Source: Microcaldota archaeon
Lineage (GTDB): Archaea > Micrarchaeota > Micrarchaeia > Micrarchaeales > Micrarchaeaceae
NCBI GenBank assembly: GCA_021801355.1
Contig: JAJYYB010000010.1
Coordinates: 1-64,000 of the forward strand
Length of the DNA: 64,000 nucleotides
Direction of reading: 5' to 3'
Positions within the stretch are counted from its first letter, which is position 1; every line of letters begins with the position of its first letter. Below, in pieces: positions 43,407-52,848 of this stretch. The translations under genes were made by a program, and so were the position numbers. Below the pieces are notes generated by a model, which searched no databases, was not told the DNA's origin, and saw only the letters and a list, made by a program, of their open reading frames with translations.

Positions 43407-43931
43407 TTACCACGGGACCCTCTTCAGCTTGAGCCTGTAAGCCCCGATGTTGGTAAGCACATGGAGCGCGCCTGTCAAAATTGTTATGAAAAGCAGACCG
43501 GCGATGCCTAATCCGATAAGTTCTGCACTGTTGGCCGCGTAGGCAAAGAGCATGGCGAAGAAGAAGAATCCGTACTGGTCCAACATTGGGGCGCTTGAGC
43601 CGGACTTAACACCAAACCTTCTCTTGATAAAACTGCCGAATAGGTCGCCGAACATCGCACCTAACGACATCGCGATCGCTATTGGTATCATGTAGCCGAA
43701 TCCGAAAAGCAGGTATTCTATTGGCCCTATGAGTGATCCGCCGACAAGTCCTGCAAAGAGTCCGCGTATGGTCTTGTTCTGCCCGAAAATCCTCCTTCCG
43801 TCAAGCGTTTTGCCGAAGTCCAACGGCGCGCCTCCACCCAACAGGACAGGAAGGGCGTTGGCTGTGTAAGCCGGGAAAATGTAGATTATCGGATATATTA
43901 TTATAGAATATAAAGCGGCAAGCAAGTCCAT
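43407..43931 (-). CDS. carS: CDP-archaeol synthase
   Basis: Forms CDP-archaeol from CTP and digeranylgeranylglyceryl phosphate, a step in archaeal membrane lipid synthesis. From ATG 43931 it is 174 aa with about five transmembrane helices. The family signature is complete: ANALPVLLGGGAPLDFGKTL, DGRRIFGQNKTIRGLFAG and GAMFGDLFGSFIKRR. The frame is open to 44078 inside alaS, but only 43931 gives the family N-terminus MDLLAALYSIIIYPIIYI. It lies 11 nt after alaS on the same strand, so it is probably co-transcribed. Confidence 0.93.
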   Translation of the reverse strand: MDLLAALYSIIIYPIIYIFPAYTANALPVLLGGGAPLDFGKTLDGRRIFGQNKTIRGLFAGLVGGSLIGPIEYLLFGFGYMIPIAIAMSLGAMFGDLFGSFIKRRFGVKSGSSAPMLDQYGFFFFAMLFAYAANSAELIGLGIAGLLFITILTGALHVLTNIGAYRLKLKRVPW

Positions 43932-43942
43932 TGAACTACCGG

Positions 43943-46642
43943 CTATTTCTTTGGAGAGATACGGCCCTCTGCTATGCGCGCAGAACCACCGCCGATGAAC
44001 TCCGAACCCGGGAACTTCTTCTGCACTGTTTCCTTGGCGAAAGCGAGGGCGCCTTCGGAGTCGGCGCTCGATACGCATACTGCGTAGTTCGAGCCGTTGT
44101 ATAGCATCACTAACTGACCGTTTTTAGCATCGGCGACTTTTGTCGCGATTTCCCTTAGGGTCTGCCTGTCGTAATCAAGTTCCTCTATTATCCTGCTGCC
44201 CTCCTTGAGCAGGTCTGCGGCGATGTACCCGCTGAGTACGTCGCTGAGTTTCGCCTGCCTCTTCCTGTATTCCTGCAGCTCCTTTATCTGCGACGTTATG
44301 CTCTCGGTTACCTTGTCCCGATCAACTCCAGCTGTGCCTGCAAGCGAGGCTATGCTCCTGTCGAGGCTTTTCATGTACTCTACTGCCGCGGGCCCTGCCA
44401 CATACTCGAGCCTGTTTATGCCATCGTGTATCCTTGACGATGCTATGACCTTTATCAGTCCTATCATGGACTCGCAGCCGACCAGGTGCAGGCCACCGCA
44501 GGCTTCGGCATCGATCAGGTTGCCATCGGTGTCGTATATCTCTACGATCCTGAGCTCCTTTGATGGTACGCCGTGCCCCTGATAGATAGAGAAACTGAAC
44601 TTTGACTCGGCGTCGCTTCTTGGAAGATATTCTATCTTGACCTTCATGCCGTGCACTATGTAGCCGTTGGCCGTGTCCTCAAGCTCCTGAACCTGCTCGT
44701 CGGTAAGCTTGTCGTAGTGCGCTATGTCTATGTGCGCCTTGCCATAGCTCTTCTTCGCCCCCTCCTGCCATGCGTGCGGGCCCAGGACTTTTCTCGCGGC
44801 GGCGCTCATTAGATGGGTAGCGGTATGGTGGGCCATAAGCCTTATCCTCCTATCGGTATCGACAGAACACTTTACATTAGAGCCTTCCTTGAAATCAGGC
44901 TTGCCGTCGAACATATGGACTATCACGCCGTCTACGCTCTGCACGTCCGTCACGTCCACGTTGCCAAGCTTACCATGGTCCGCCTCCTGGCCGCCGCTCT
45001 CCGCATAGAACGGTGTCCTGTCTAGTATGACCATGCCGCCCTTCAGGCGCAGGACCTTCGCCTCAGCATTAACGTTCTCGGTCTTTGAAGTATAGAAGAG
45101 CTTCTCGGTCTTAGGCATGTCAGCAGTCTGTATCTCGTCCCTTAGCTTGGACGGCCTCTTCTTCTCCGCTATATCGCCCTTTATTATCCTCTCGTATATG
45201 TTTTCCGGAAGCTCTACCTTCACTCCTTTATCAGCAGCTATCGTCTTTATCAGCTCCGGGGTTATGCCGTTGCTCTCGTAAAGGGTTGCCAGCCTGTTTG
45301 AGTCTATCTTCTCCCCCTTGCTTATGATCGAGTCTACTATCCTGCCTGAATTCTCCTTGCTCCTGGAGTACCTCCTGATCTCAGTGTCTATAACTTTTGC
45401 GAACTCTCCGTTGGCGATGCATTCACGCAGCTGCGGGTAAAGTTCATGGAGCTCTTCCGCATGGAGCTCTGCCACGTCAAGCAGCCCGATGCCGAGCTTG
45501 TATCTGTCTATAAAATCCAGAGACCTCCTAAGCACTATCCTGAGGTTGTAGCCTCCGCCGACATTTGAGGGCAGCGACCCGTCGGATATCCCGAACAGCA
45601 GCGTCCTTACGTGGTCGAGCACCGCATAGAATGCCTGCGTCGGCTTTATCTTGTTCTCGTAATCGGAAAGCGTTATGCCAGCGGCCTTTAGCAGCTGCTG
45701 CTCCTTCTCCCTTACATTCTTCACTTCGTCTATATCGAGCGCCCCCGAGACCTTCGCGAATTTCTTGAATAGTGCAGGCTCGAGTTCTACCCCGAGCTTG
45801 GGCTTCAGCTTCTTTATCGTGCTCGCGAATACTGCGTCGTATGCGGCCTCGTAGCCCGTATAGTACCACAGCAGCCTGCTGTCCAGCCCCCAGCCGACAT
45901 CCACGACCTTGCCGTCAAGCTCCCTTATATTGTCGTTGACGTACTCGAATTGCGTGAACACGCTGTTGACGAGCTCAAGCCCGTTGGCGAAGCTTTCGAG
46001 CGAGGGACCGAACTCTGAGAAATCAGGCATGGCCCAGACGTCCTCGTTGTATATCAGGTCCTCCTTCTTGACGCCTATTATCTTCGTTAGCATCTCGTAG
46101 TTGAGCTCTATGGTGCGGTCCTTCCAGTACCCCTCCTTAGGGTAATTGAATGAGTGCTGGCCGGCCATCATGAAGGAAGTGAAGTGCCTGCCGGTCACTC
46201 CTACGTTGTCTATGTCGCCGAACCTTAGGCATATCTGCGGCACTACCAGCGGGTTGGCACCGTACTCGAAGCTCATCTTCCCGTTCTCTATCCTCTGGAA
46301 GTCCTGTATGCTGGCTATGGTGAAGTACAGGTCCTGCCTCCACCTACTCACTACGGGATAGCTCTTTATCTCCGCATGCCCGTTCCGCTTGAAGAAATCA
46401 GAGAACTTCTTCCAAAACTCTACGTATCCTATCGCGTTAGGCTTCTCCTTGAAGAAAGCGTACTCTGTGTGCGAACTGTCCTCGCATACGTCCCTCTCCT
46501 TTATGCTCCAGAAGTTCTTTCCGCATATCCTGCACGTGTGCCTCGTGAAGCCCTCATTCTGGAAGAGCTCCACCTTGTAATACTCCTCAGCTTTCTTGGA
46601 GAAGTCCTCCCTTAGCTTCTGCTTGCTGAGCATAAACATCAT
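43943..46642 (-). CDS. alaS: Alanyl-tRNA synthetase, archaeal type
   Basis: 899 aa. It begins with the archaeal N-terminal zinc-ribbon part (TCRICGKNFWSIKERDVCEDSSH), then the class II catalytic core (VVSRWRQDLYFTIASIQDF and the motif 2/3 regions). The editing domain has HHTATHLM and the Cys/His pair CGGLHLVG, and a C-terminal oligomerisation domain ends in FIGGGSARIAEGRI. Full length for archaea. ATG 46642 opens MMFMLSKQKLREDF; ATG 46639 or 46633 could also be used. It abuts the Exo V-like gene. Confidence 0.96.
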   Translation of the reverse strand: MMFMLSKQKLREDFSKKAEEYYKVELFQNEGFTRHTCRICGKNFWSIKERDVCEDSSHTEYAFFKEKPNAIGYVEFWKKFSDFFKRNGHAEIKSYPVVSRWRQDLYFTIASIQDFQRIENGKMSFEYGANPLVVPQICLRFGDIDNVGVTGRHFTSFMMAGQHSFNYPKEGYWKDRTIELNYEMLTKIIGVKKEDLIYNEDVWAMPDFSEFGPSLESFANGLELVNSVFTQFEYVNDNIRELDGKVVDVGWGLDSRLLWYYTGYEAAYDAVFASTIKKLKPKLGVELEPALFKKFAKVSGALDIDEVKNVREKEQQLLKAAGITLSDYENKIKPTQAFYAVLDHVRTLLFGISDGSLPSNVGGGYNLRIVLRRSLDFIDRYKLGIGLLDVAELHAEELHELYPQLRECIANGEFAKVIDTEIRRYSRSKENSGRIVDSIISKGEKIDSNRLATLYESNGITPELIKTIAADKGVKVELPENIYERIIKGDIAEKKRPSKLRDEIQTADMPKTEKLFYTSKTENVNAEAKVLRLKGGMVILDRTPFYAESGGQEADHGKLGNVDVTDVQSVDGVIVHMFDGKPDFKEGSNVKCSVDTDRRIRLMAHHTATHLMSAAARKVLGPHAWQEGAKKSYGKAHIDIAHYDKLTDEQVQELEDTANGYIVHGMKVKIEYLPRSDAESKFSFSIYQGHGVPSKELRIVEIYDTDGNLIDAEACGGLHLVGCESMIGLIKVIASSRIHDGINRLEYVAGPAAVEYMKSLDRSIASLAGTAGVDRDKVTESITSQIKELQEYRKRQAKLSDVLSGYIAADLLKEGSRIIEELDYDRQTLREIATKVADAKNGQLVMLYNGSNYAVCVSSADSEGALAFAKETVQKKFPGSEFIGGGSARIAEGRISPKK

Positions 46643-47536
46643 CTATAGCTTGGACTGCGACCACCACACCTTGCATTCCTTGCCGAAAAAGACGCACCAG
46701 TTGCACTTGTACTTTTCGGCTTCCGGGACAGGCTGCGCTTCGCGGTCGCCTCTCCAATACTTCATTATGTACTTTATTATCTCCTGCGTCTCGGATTCAT
46801 CGTATTTGAACTTATAAAGATTTATCTGCTTGTCAGTGTGCTGGTTTGTGTAGCGTATGCATAGCGTCTCGCTTATCTTGTCTATTCGCACAGCAGTCCT
46901 GAAGAGCGCATCGGCCATCGCACCTATGTTCTGCATTGGCTTCTCTATCCCTGTTGTGTCCAGCTGCCTTATGAATTCCGGAGACAGCTTCAGAGTGCCT
47001 ACCCCGTACGAGCGCTTGAAGTTATCCGCGGTGTAAGCGCCGCTGCGTATGTCCTCCAGCAGGCGCTTGTAGATTAGGACCTGCACCCTGTGCGTCAAGA
47101 GCTGGGCCTCCATCGGCATTGAGTCGGTGCTGCGCGTCTTGTCCTCCACTATCACGGTCTCGCCGTCCTTTCTGTCAAGTTCATCCAGCTTTCCCACCAC
47201 CCTGAAGCCGCCGAGAGAGCCGTATATCTGTATCTCCCTTGTCTTGCCCTGCCTGGCCAGCGCCTCAAAAGCCTTGTAGCTGGAGTAGAGGTTCTTGAAC
47301 AGCGAGTCCGGGTAACTCTTCGGCTGCAACGTTATCTGCTCGTTCACCACGTTCTCCATGTGCTCGTGCATGGCCCTGCCTTCCCTTATCTCCTTCGTTA
47401 TCCTCGCCCCGTGGACGTGATTCAGTTCCATCTGTTTCTCGCACCAATATTGGGCAGCGATATCGGTTACGCTTATGTTGCTCCTGTGTATTCTTTCAAG
47501 TGCATTCAAAAAATCAGCCCGCCTACTTGTCGTCAT
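46643..47536 (-). CDS. Exonuclease V-like PD-(D/E)xK nuclease with Fe-S cluster
   Basis: 297 aa. The nuclease core is visible as GKLDELDRKDGETVIVEDKTRS (the Asp and the Glu-x-Lys). Four cysteines placed as in EXO5/Cas4-type proteins are C32 (YWCEKQ) and C278, C281 and C288 (KCNWCVFFGKEC), expected to hold a [4Fe-4S] cluster. These are single-strand DNA exonucleases for repair and recombination. No cas1/cas2 or CRISPR array is nearby, so a Cas4 role is not supported. It lies directly before alaS. Confidence 0.88.
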   Translation of the reverse strand: MTTSRRADFLNALERIHRSNISVTDIAAQYWCEKQMELNHVHGARITKEIREGRAMHEHMENVVNEQITLQPKSYPDSLFKNLYSSYKAFEALARQGKTREIQIYGSLGGFRVVGKLDELDRKDGETVIVEDKTRSTDSMPMEAQLLTHRVQVLIYKRLLEDIRSGAYTADNFKRSYGVGTLKLSPEFIRQLDTTGIEKPMQNIGAMADALFRTAVRIDKISETLCIRYTNQHTDKQINLYKFKYDESETQEIIKYIMKYWRGDREAQPVPEAEKYKCNWCVFFGKECKVWWSQSKL

Positions 47537-47591
47537 AGCCGTTAGGCTCAGTGATCATCTCGCTCATCACAATGGTTTACTGGCTCCAAAC

Positions 47592-47604
47592 TATAAATAT
47601 ATAT
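47592..47604 (+). promoter_or_regulatory. TATA box for the alpha/beta hydrolase gene
   Basis: TATAAATATATAT is a near-perfect TATA stretch. Transcription would begin near 47622, before both TTG 47636 and ATG 47663. Confidence 0.5.
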
Positions 47605-47662
47605 CATTTATTCTGCAAATCTCATTTGGACTGACTTGCAGTCCCTGACTTTTGCTGCTGCG

Positions 47663-48409
47663 ATGCGCATGGACTACAACAACGATTTTGAGGACCTTAA
47701 CGTAGGCACGTCTTTGGGCAGCATACACCTAAAACACCATAGTGGGAGCAAGCAGAAACTCCTTTTCCTGCACGGCTTCGGGATAAACTCTAGGGCTTGG
47801 GGCAAACTAATGAATGTGATGCCTGACGACCTTGACATCTACCTGATGGACCTGCTGGGACATGGGAGCTCGGACGCGCCTATGATTGAGTACACAGTTG
47901 ATAAGCAGACGCAGGCGCTCAAGGAGGTGGTGGAAAGATTAATGCTGCAGGAATGCTACATAATAGCGCACTCTTACTCAGGATGGGCTGCGCTGCTTTA
48001 TGCGATTGAAGGTCGTCCTGCAAAGGGCTTCGTACTGGAAGACGTAGCAGGGGTGGAGGACCACGTCAATCGTATCTCAAACCCGGATGTCTGGAAGGAG
48101 TTCAACGACTTCATGTTCAGGAGCGCAATGAAGTACGCTGGTAACAAGGAATACGTGATGCGTAGCATACTGGACACCCAGCTGAAGAACAGGGTGCTCG
48201 CGCCCGATGACCTGGCGAAGATAGACAGGCCCACACTGATAATATGGGGCAGTGACGACAGGATGATACAGCCGGCCAGCGCGTACACACTTAGGGACTC
48301 TATAAAGGGAAGCCTGTTGGAAGTCGTGCAGGGCGCGGGCCATGAGCCGCATTATACGAAACCGGATGTGGTCAAAACAGCATTGCTTAAATTTATTGCG
48401 TATGTATAA
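47663..48409 (+). CDS. Alpha/beta-fold hydrolase
   Basis: 248 aa from ATG 47663 (TTG 47636 also in frame). The fold is marked by LLFLHGFGINSRAWGKL (oxyanion region) and the DLLGHGSSDAP strand-loop. The nucleophile Ser lies in IIAHSYSGWAALL, the acid in IIWGSDDRMI and the His in GAGHEPHY. It resembles the broad esterase/haloperoxidase-like group. The exact substrate cannot be told. It stands alone with its own TATA box, between divergent Exo V and the flavin reductase. Confidence 0.9.
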   Translation: MRMDYNNDFEDLNVGTSLGSIHLKHHSGSKQKLLFLHGFGINSRAWGKLMNVMPDDLDIYLMDLLGHGSSDAPMIEYTVDKQTQALKEVVERLMLQECYIIAHSYSGWAALLYAIEGRPAKGFVLEDVAGVEDHVNRISNPDVWKEFNDFMFRSAMKYAGNKEYVMRSILDTQLKNRVLAPDDLAKIDRPTLIIWGSDDRMIQPASAYTLRDSIKGSLLEVVQGAGHEPHYTKPDVVKTALLKFIAYV

Positions 48410-48489
48410 CATTAAGCGCGGCTGCCGGTGCCTGTTAATTGCATATCAGTTATTGAGGTGCTTGACTGTGGCCAGTTTTTATGATTTAG

Positions 48490-49227
48490 GTGTATTATTT
48501 GGCCGATGCGAATTTGGTTAAGAAAAAGTACATAGTATCGGAATTGGTTGATGAGACCCCGGAGGTACTGCTCATAAAGTTCAGACCTGAAGATGGCAAC
48601 CCGATAAAATTTGATCCGGGCATGTTCTTCATGATATCAGGGATAGAAGCCAGCACCGGAAAGGTACTTGTTTCAAGGGCTTTCTCTATAGCCTCGGAGC
48701 CATCTTCGGAGGAGATGGAATACTATATAGTGAAGCAGCACGGCGACCACAAGACACACTTCATGGACTCGAAGCTAGGCGACGCTTATCTGATAAGCGG
48801 TCCGCACGGGCAGTTCAAGTTCATACCATCTGTCAACAAGAAGGTCGTTTTTATAGCAGGGGGCACGGGACTTGCGCCTTTCATGTCAATGCTCAGGCAC
48901 ATAAAGAAGCTAAAGACTGGCAATGACGTAGTGCTTCTTTACAGCGTGAAGTATCCGACTGAGATAATAAGGAAGGAAGAACTCTTTGGATACAAGGATT
49001 CAATCGGCGCCAAGATAGTAGTGACCGTTACCAGGGCCGCCGAGAACGATGGATGGAACGGCGAATCAAAGCGCATAGATTCCGATATGATAAAGAAATA
49101 CGCAGAGGACTACATGGATAGGGTTTTCTACATCTGCGGTCCGCTGCCTTTCGTAAACTCTATGAAGGAGGCGATAAAGGCGCTTGGCGTTAGCGACAGC
49201 AATGTTTGGGCAGACGTCTGGGGCTGA
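48490..49227 (+). CDS. FAD-dependent ferredoxin-NAD(P) reductase family protein
   Basis: 245 aa. The flavin-binding motif is RAFSIASEP (near residue 66), the NAD(P) part begins IAGGTGLAPFMSML, and the C-terminal FYICGPLPFV completes the ferredoxin reductase fold. There is no C-terminal Cys-rich iron-sulfur segment as in PyrK, so it is closer to stand-alone reductases or hydrogenase gamma subunits without the cluster. The start is GTG 48490. Electron partner unknown. Confidence 0.86.
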   Translation: MYYLADANLVKKKYIVSELVDETPEVLLIKFRPEDGNPIKFDPGMFFMISGIEASTGKVLVSRAFSIASEPSSEEMEYYIVKQHGDHKTHFMDSKLGDAYLISGPHGQFKFIPSVNKKVVFIAGGTGLAPFMSMLRHIKKLKTGNDVVLLYSVKYPTEIIRKEELFGYKDSIGAKIVVTVTRAAENDGWNGESKRIDSDMIKKYAEDYMDRVFYICGPLPFVNSMKEAIKALGVSDSNVWADVWG

Positions 49228-49231
49228 AATA

Positions 49232-49924
49232 TTATATCTTGTTCAGCCTTGCGTATATCTCTTCTACATCAAGTTTGGTGGTCAGCAACGGAAGCTTTTC
49301 TATCTGGGCTATCTTTACTGCGAGCTTGTCGACGTTGGTGACGTTATGCATCACTATAAGCTTGGGCTTGATCGGCGCTACCCTTATAACGACCATGGGC
49401 GACCTTCCAGTCGATACGCGCTCGAAGATGAATGCACGATCCGTAGTCGTGCCGAACAGTTTCGGGTATTCGGATGGTGACATCTCCAATATGACCCTAA
49501 GGCTGTCAAGCCTAGTGTAACCGAATAGCTTTATCGAGTCGAGATAGCCCGGATTGGCGACCACCTTGCCTTCTATTATTCTGTTGAAGTCGGCGCCGCC
49601 TATAGGCGCCCCGAAATCGTGTATCGTGTAGAACGGCTCCTCCTTTGGCTTCTGCTGCGATATTTTCGCAAGGCTCTGGACTACCGCGCCACCTCTGCTC
49701 TCGTCTATTATGAATATGGCATCGACGAACCTCTTTATGACGCCTACGCCAGGGCTCAGCCTCCTGTTGCTCTCATAGTCGCTTATTGTTGAATTTGATA
49801 TCTTGATGTACTTGGCAAGCTCGGTCTGGGATACTCCGAAAAGTTCGCGCCACTTCTTCATTACGCTTCCCGGGGTGTCTGACAGCGTTATCTCGCCGGC
49901 TATCCTGTCCTTGAGCTCGTTCAT
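49232..49924 (-). CDS. Archaeal XRE-type HTH transcriptional regulator (COG1709-like)
   Basis: 230 aa. Residues about 20-65 form an XRE helix-turn-helix (WRELFGVSQTELAKYIKISNSTISDYE). A long C-terminal domain follows, with TIHDFGAPIGGADFNRIIEGK and LFGYTRLDSLRVILEMSP. This architecture is typical of archaeal regulators of the COG1709 type, whose signals are mostly unknown. It lies 4 nt after the membrane protein gene on the same strand and may regulate that pair. Confidence 0.86.
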   Translation of the reverse strand: MNELKDRIAGEITLSDTPGSVMKKWRELFGVSQTELAKYIKISNSTISDYESNRRLSPGVGVIKRFVDAIFIIDESRGGAVVQSLAKISQQKPKEEPFYTIHDFGAPIGGADFNRIIEGKVVANPGYLDSIKLFGYTRLDSLRVILEMSPSEYPKLFGTTTDRAFIFERVSTGRSPMVVIRVAPIKPKLIVMHNVTNVDKLAVKIAQIEKLPLLTTKLDVEEIYARLNKI

Positions 49925-49928
49925 TTTG

Positions 49929-50816
49929 TCACTTTTCTTTCCTCTTTGCTGCCTTCCTGCCCTTGCTGCCCCTCCTGCTTTTCTTGCCTACGTTCCTGTA
50001 AAGTTCATCTATGTACATTTCCTGTTCGGACTTCTCGCCCGGCTTCCCGGAAGATGAACCGTCTTTCTTGTCGCGTGGAGTGTAAATCAATCCCACTATA
50101 GTTATTATTAGACCGATTATAAATATACCTCCAGATGTGAGGTACCAACTGTTAAACGCTGACTGGCTCTGGTTCAATGCGTTTTGTATGCCAATTATAG
50201 CGGGATTCGATTCGAGCGCGTTTTCCGTGGTAGGGCCCAGATACGCCACGATGCCCGTGGCGGTATTTGATGTAGAGGAAACGACACCCTCATTGTTGTC
50301 TACTACTATGTAGTAGTGGCCCCCCTTTGACATGTTGATGTAGGGATACTCGTATATGGGTGCGGAATAGTTCGAGCTCGGATGCGGGGTTGTGCTTGCA
50401 TTTGCCGTATTGTTCGACTCAGTATATGTGATGTTTTTGGTTATGTCGCCGAATATTAGGAGAGCACCATGGCCCTCTAGCGAGATCGCATCGGAAATGC
50501 CGCTGCCTGATGCATTAAGCGCTAATGAGTTCCATGAATCAAACGCCGATTCGTTGAAAAGGTATGCGTTGACCTTACCCGATATGACAGCTGTGCTCAG
50601 CGTGAAAACCGAACGTCCCGTTATATTCGAGGAGTTTAGCTCGAACACCATGAAATTGCCTGATTTTAATGAGAAGTTCTGTATGTTTGCTATCATGCGT
50701 ATGTCCCCGAACTCAGAGCTGTTGAAGTTGCTGGCTATCTGGTTCCCGACTATAAAGCTCGCTGCTATGGAAAGTATTATTATGAGCAGACCTAAGTACA
50801 CCAGCTTCTTCATCAT
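49929..50816 (-). CDS. Membrane protein with extracellular domain, unknown function
   Basis: From ATG 50816 (MMKKLVYLGLLIIILSIAAS) the product is 295 aa. An N-terminal anchor or signal is followed by an Asn/Ser-rich outer region (about 25-225) with many N-x-S/T sites, then a second transmembrane helix (TSGGIFIIGLIITIVGLIY, about 230-250) and a basic cytoplasmic tail ending GSKGRKAAKRKEK. The frame opens at 50948, but the signal starts at 50816 and a TATA box (TTTATATACA) lies on the reverse strand at about 50867-50876. No known domain. Confidence 0.7.
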   Translation of the reverse strand: MMKKLVYLGLLIIILSIAASFIVGNQIASNFNSSEFGDIRMIANIQNFSLKSGNFMVFELNSSNITGRSVFTLSTAVISGKVNAYLFNESAFDSWNSLALNASGSGISDAISLEGHGALLIFGDITKNITYTESNNTANASTTPHPSSNYSAPIYEYPYINMSKGGHYYIVVDNNEGVVSSTSNTATGIVAYLGPTTENALESNPAIIGIQNALNQSQSAFNSWYLTSGGIFIIGLIITIVGLIYTPRDKKDGSSSGKPGEKSEQEMYIDELYRNVGKKSRRGSKGRKAAKRKEK

Positions 50817-50999
50817 CGGATCAGTATGACGTCTAAGTGAGTCGGATAATCTTAGGGCTCTACATGTATATAAAACGATGGCATCGAGAATCTGGCTCAT
50901 CACGGCGTAAATACGCGCATTGCTTCCATGCCGGCTAATGGTATGCAAAAGGTATTAAAATAAGCTTACAGACAATATTAACGGTAAAATGGTGGCGAT

Positions 51000-51725
51000 A
51001 TGGCTGAATTAGAGAAAATTCCTACAGGTATAGAAGGGCTTGACAACATGCTTTACGGAGGCCTCCCGAAGAACAATCAGATGCTGATTGCAGGTGGTCC
51101 GGGAGCGGGAAAGACGCTGTTGACCTTCGAGATACTTTACAGAAATGCGAAGAAGGGCATACCCAGCGTATTCATACCGCTTGAGGAGGACACGCCGATG
51201 GTGTTGAGGAACGTGAAGGAGGCTTTCCCAAATTTCACTGACCTTGATGAACTCGTGAAGAGCAACATTATAGAGATAGACGGCGGCGGACCTGCGCTCA
51301 AGGTCAAGGAGGTCACGGACTCGGAGCTGTATTCGTTCGGCAACATAGTCTCTGAGATAGAGAACTTGGTCAGGATGAACAACGCGCAGCTGGTCATCGT
51401 GGACTCTGTTTCGATGCTAAAGCTGGTGCTCGGCGATTCGTCGCTCTACAGGAAGTCTATGATGGGCCTTATATCAACGCTCAGGCGCCTGAACGTGACA
51501 TCGATATTCACAAGCGAATTGACTTCTACGGAAAGGCAGAGCCTGACTTTCAGCCCTGAATTCTTCATGTTCGACGGCGTAATGAACATGTATCAGATAG
51601 GGGAGAAGGACAGGAGGACGCTGGCCGTCGAGGTGGTCAAGATGAGGGGCTCCAACCATAGCTGGGCGCTCGCGCCTTACGAGATAACGCCTGGAGGTTT
51701 CAAGATATACACGATAGAGCAATGA
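51000..51725 (+). CDS. KaiC-like single-domain RecA-family ATPase (third paralogue)
   Basis: 241 aa, closely built like the two proteins at 868-2340: IPTGIEGLDNMLYGGLP, Walker A GGPGAGKT (32-39), catalytic Glu pair in PLEED (62-63), Walker B QLVIVDS, and the C-terminal VVKMRGSNHSWALAPYEITP. The next gene begins 4 nt later, so the ATPase and the Cys-rich membrane protein are likely co-expressed. It might act as a cytoplasmic motor or sensor for it. That is inference from order only. Confidence 0.87.
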   Translation: MAELEKIPTGIEGLDNMLYGGLPKNNQMLIAGGPGAGKTLLTFEILYRNAKKGIPSVFIPLEEDTPMVLRNVKEAFPNFTDLDELVKSNIIEIDGGGPALKVKEVTDSELYSFGNIVSEIENLVRMNNAQLVIVDSVSMLKLVLGDSSLYRKSMMGLISTLRRLNVTSIFTSELTSTERQSLTFSPEFFMFDGVMNMYQIGEKDRRTLAVEVVKMRGSNHSWALAPYEITPGGFKIYTIEQ

Positions 51726-51729
51726 TTAG

Positions 51730-52848
51730 ATGTTCTTAAGGTTCAGGAAGGACAACACTGGAGCTTCAAAAATGAAGGGCGCGAAAGAACCTATCCTTAG
51801 CGAAAAGCAGCGCAGGAGGCTGTCGCTGTACATCGTAGGGCTGCTCCTCTTAGTGGCCATAGTGCTTATAGCGCTGCCCAGAGGCGCGGGCGGGCTCTCG
51901 GCATGCGAGGGGATAATACTAACGGCGCAGAAGGACGCATGCATAAGCGCTCTTGCAAGCAGCACGGATAACTTGTCGATTTGCAGTTACCTTGCCCAGC
52001 AGGGCTCCCAAAACTGTGTGCTAAACATCGCGGTACAGCAAGGCAATATCTCTACGTGCAGCCTTCTTGAATCGACGCCACAGGCGCATTACGCATGCGT
52101 ATCGAACATCAGCTTCGCCGATAAGAATCCTGCCTACTGCGCGCTTCTTTCAGGCAGCCAGCGTGATGATTGCGCATACGGGCTAGCAAAGCTCGTAAAC
52201 TTCACCGAGAGCGCCGCATGCACGCAGATATCGAATTCATCGATCATGAGGATATGCCTTTCCCTATATTACTACAAGAACGCGCTAGACCATAGAAACC
52301 AGTCTTCGTGCGGCATGCTGCTCAACAACGCCAATGGCTCGCTCCTTACGGACATAATCGATGAATCCGGGGGCAACCAGTCGCTCAGCTCGATTTTTGA
52401 TTATGCTTCGGAGAACATCACGCCCAGGGACTATTGCTACAACCAGCTCGCCATAGAGGAAAGGAACCAATCGGTTTGCAGCTTTAATGCAGGCGCCGCG
52501 CAGACGATATGCCAGGAGGCGGTAAGCGCAGAGGAGAGGCTTAATACTACCAACAACCAGCTTAACTGCACCAAGCTTTCGCTTGAAGGCGGGAATCTCA
52601 CGAATAGCTCAGTAAAGGGCAACGCGACAGCGAACCTGACCAGATACTTCAGCAAGATAAACCTTTTTGCGTGCACGCTGACTGAATCATTTAGGGAGAG
52701 GAATATAACATTGTGCAAGACCCTGGCAAACAGCACGCAGTACAACTCCTGCGTGTGGGACTTCATAAAGACGCTGAACGCTACTAACGACTGCGGCTAC
52801 CTGACTAATGCAACGCTCCAGTCTTACTGCGCCTCCGGGTATGCTTAA
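51730..52848 (+). CDS. Membrane-anchored Cys-rich repeat protein
   Basis: 372 aa. A basic cytoplasmic start (about 1-30), one transmembrane helix (LSLYIVGLLLLVAIVLIAL), then an outer region of about 320 residues with roughly two dozen Cys. Short repeats have the form C(S/A)xL..x(Q/S)xxC: for example NLSICSYLAQQGSQNC, NISTCSLLESTPQAHYAC and NPAYCALLSGSQRDDC. The pattern suggests a disulfide-linked helical repeat array. N-x-S/T sites are frequent. No known family recognised. Its end overlaps the DHH gene start by 8 nt. Confidence 0.74.
   Translation: MFLRFRKDNTGASKMKGAKEPILSEKQRRRLSLYIVGLLLLVAIVLIALPRGAGGLSACEGIILTAQKDACISALASSTDNLSICSYLAQQGSQNCVLNIAVQQGNISTCSLLESTPQAHYACVSNISFADKNPAYCALLSGSQRDDCAYGLAKLVNFTESAACTQISNSSIMRICLSLYYYKNALDHRNQSSCGMLLNNANGSLLTDIIDESGGNQSLSSIFDYASENITPRDYCYNQLAIEERNQSVCSFNAGAAQTICQEAVSAEERLNTTNNQLNCTKLSLEGGNLTNSSVKGNATANLTRYFSKINLFACTLTESFRERNITLCKTLANSTQYNSCVWDFIKTLNATNDCGYLTNATLQSYCASGYA

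Noticed and set aside
46643-47536. Cas4 of a CRISPR system
   Set aside because: The nuclease and Cys pattern would allow it, but there is no cas gene and no repeat-spacer array anywhere in the window. Exonuclease V fits the gene's context better.
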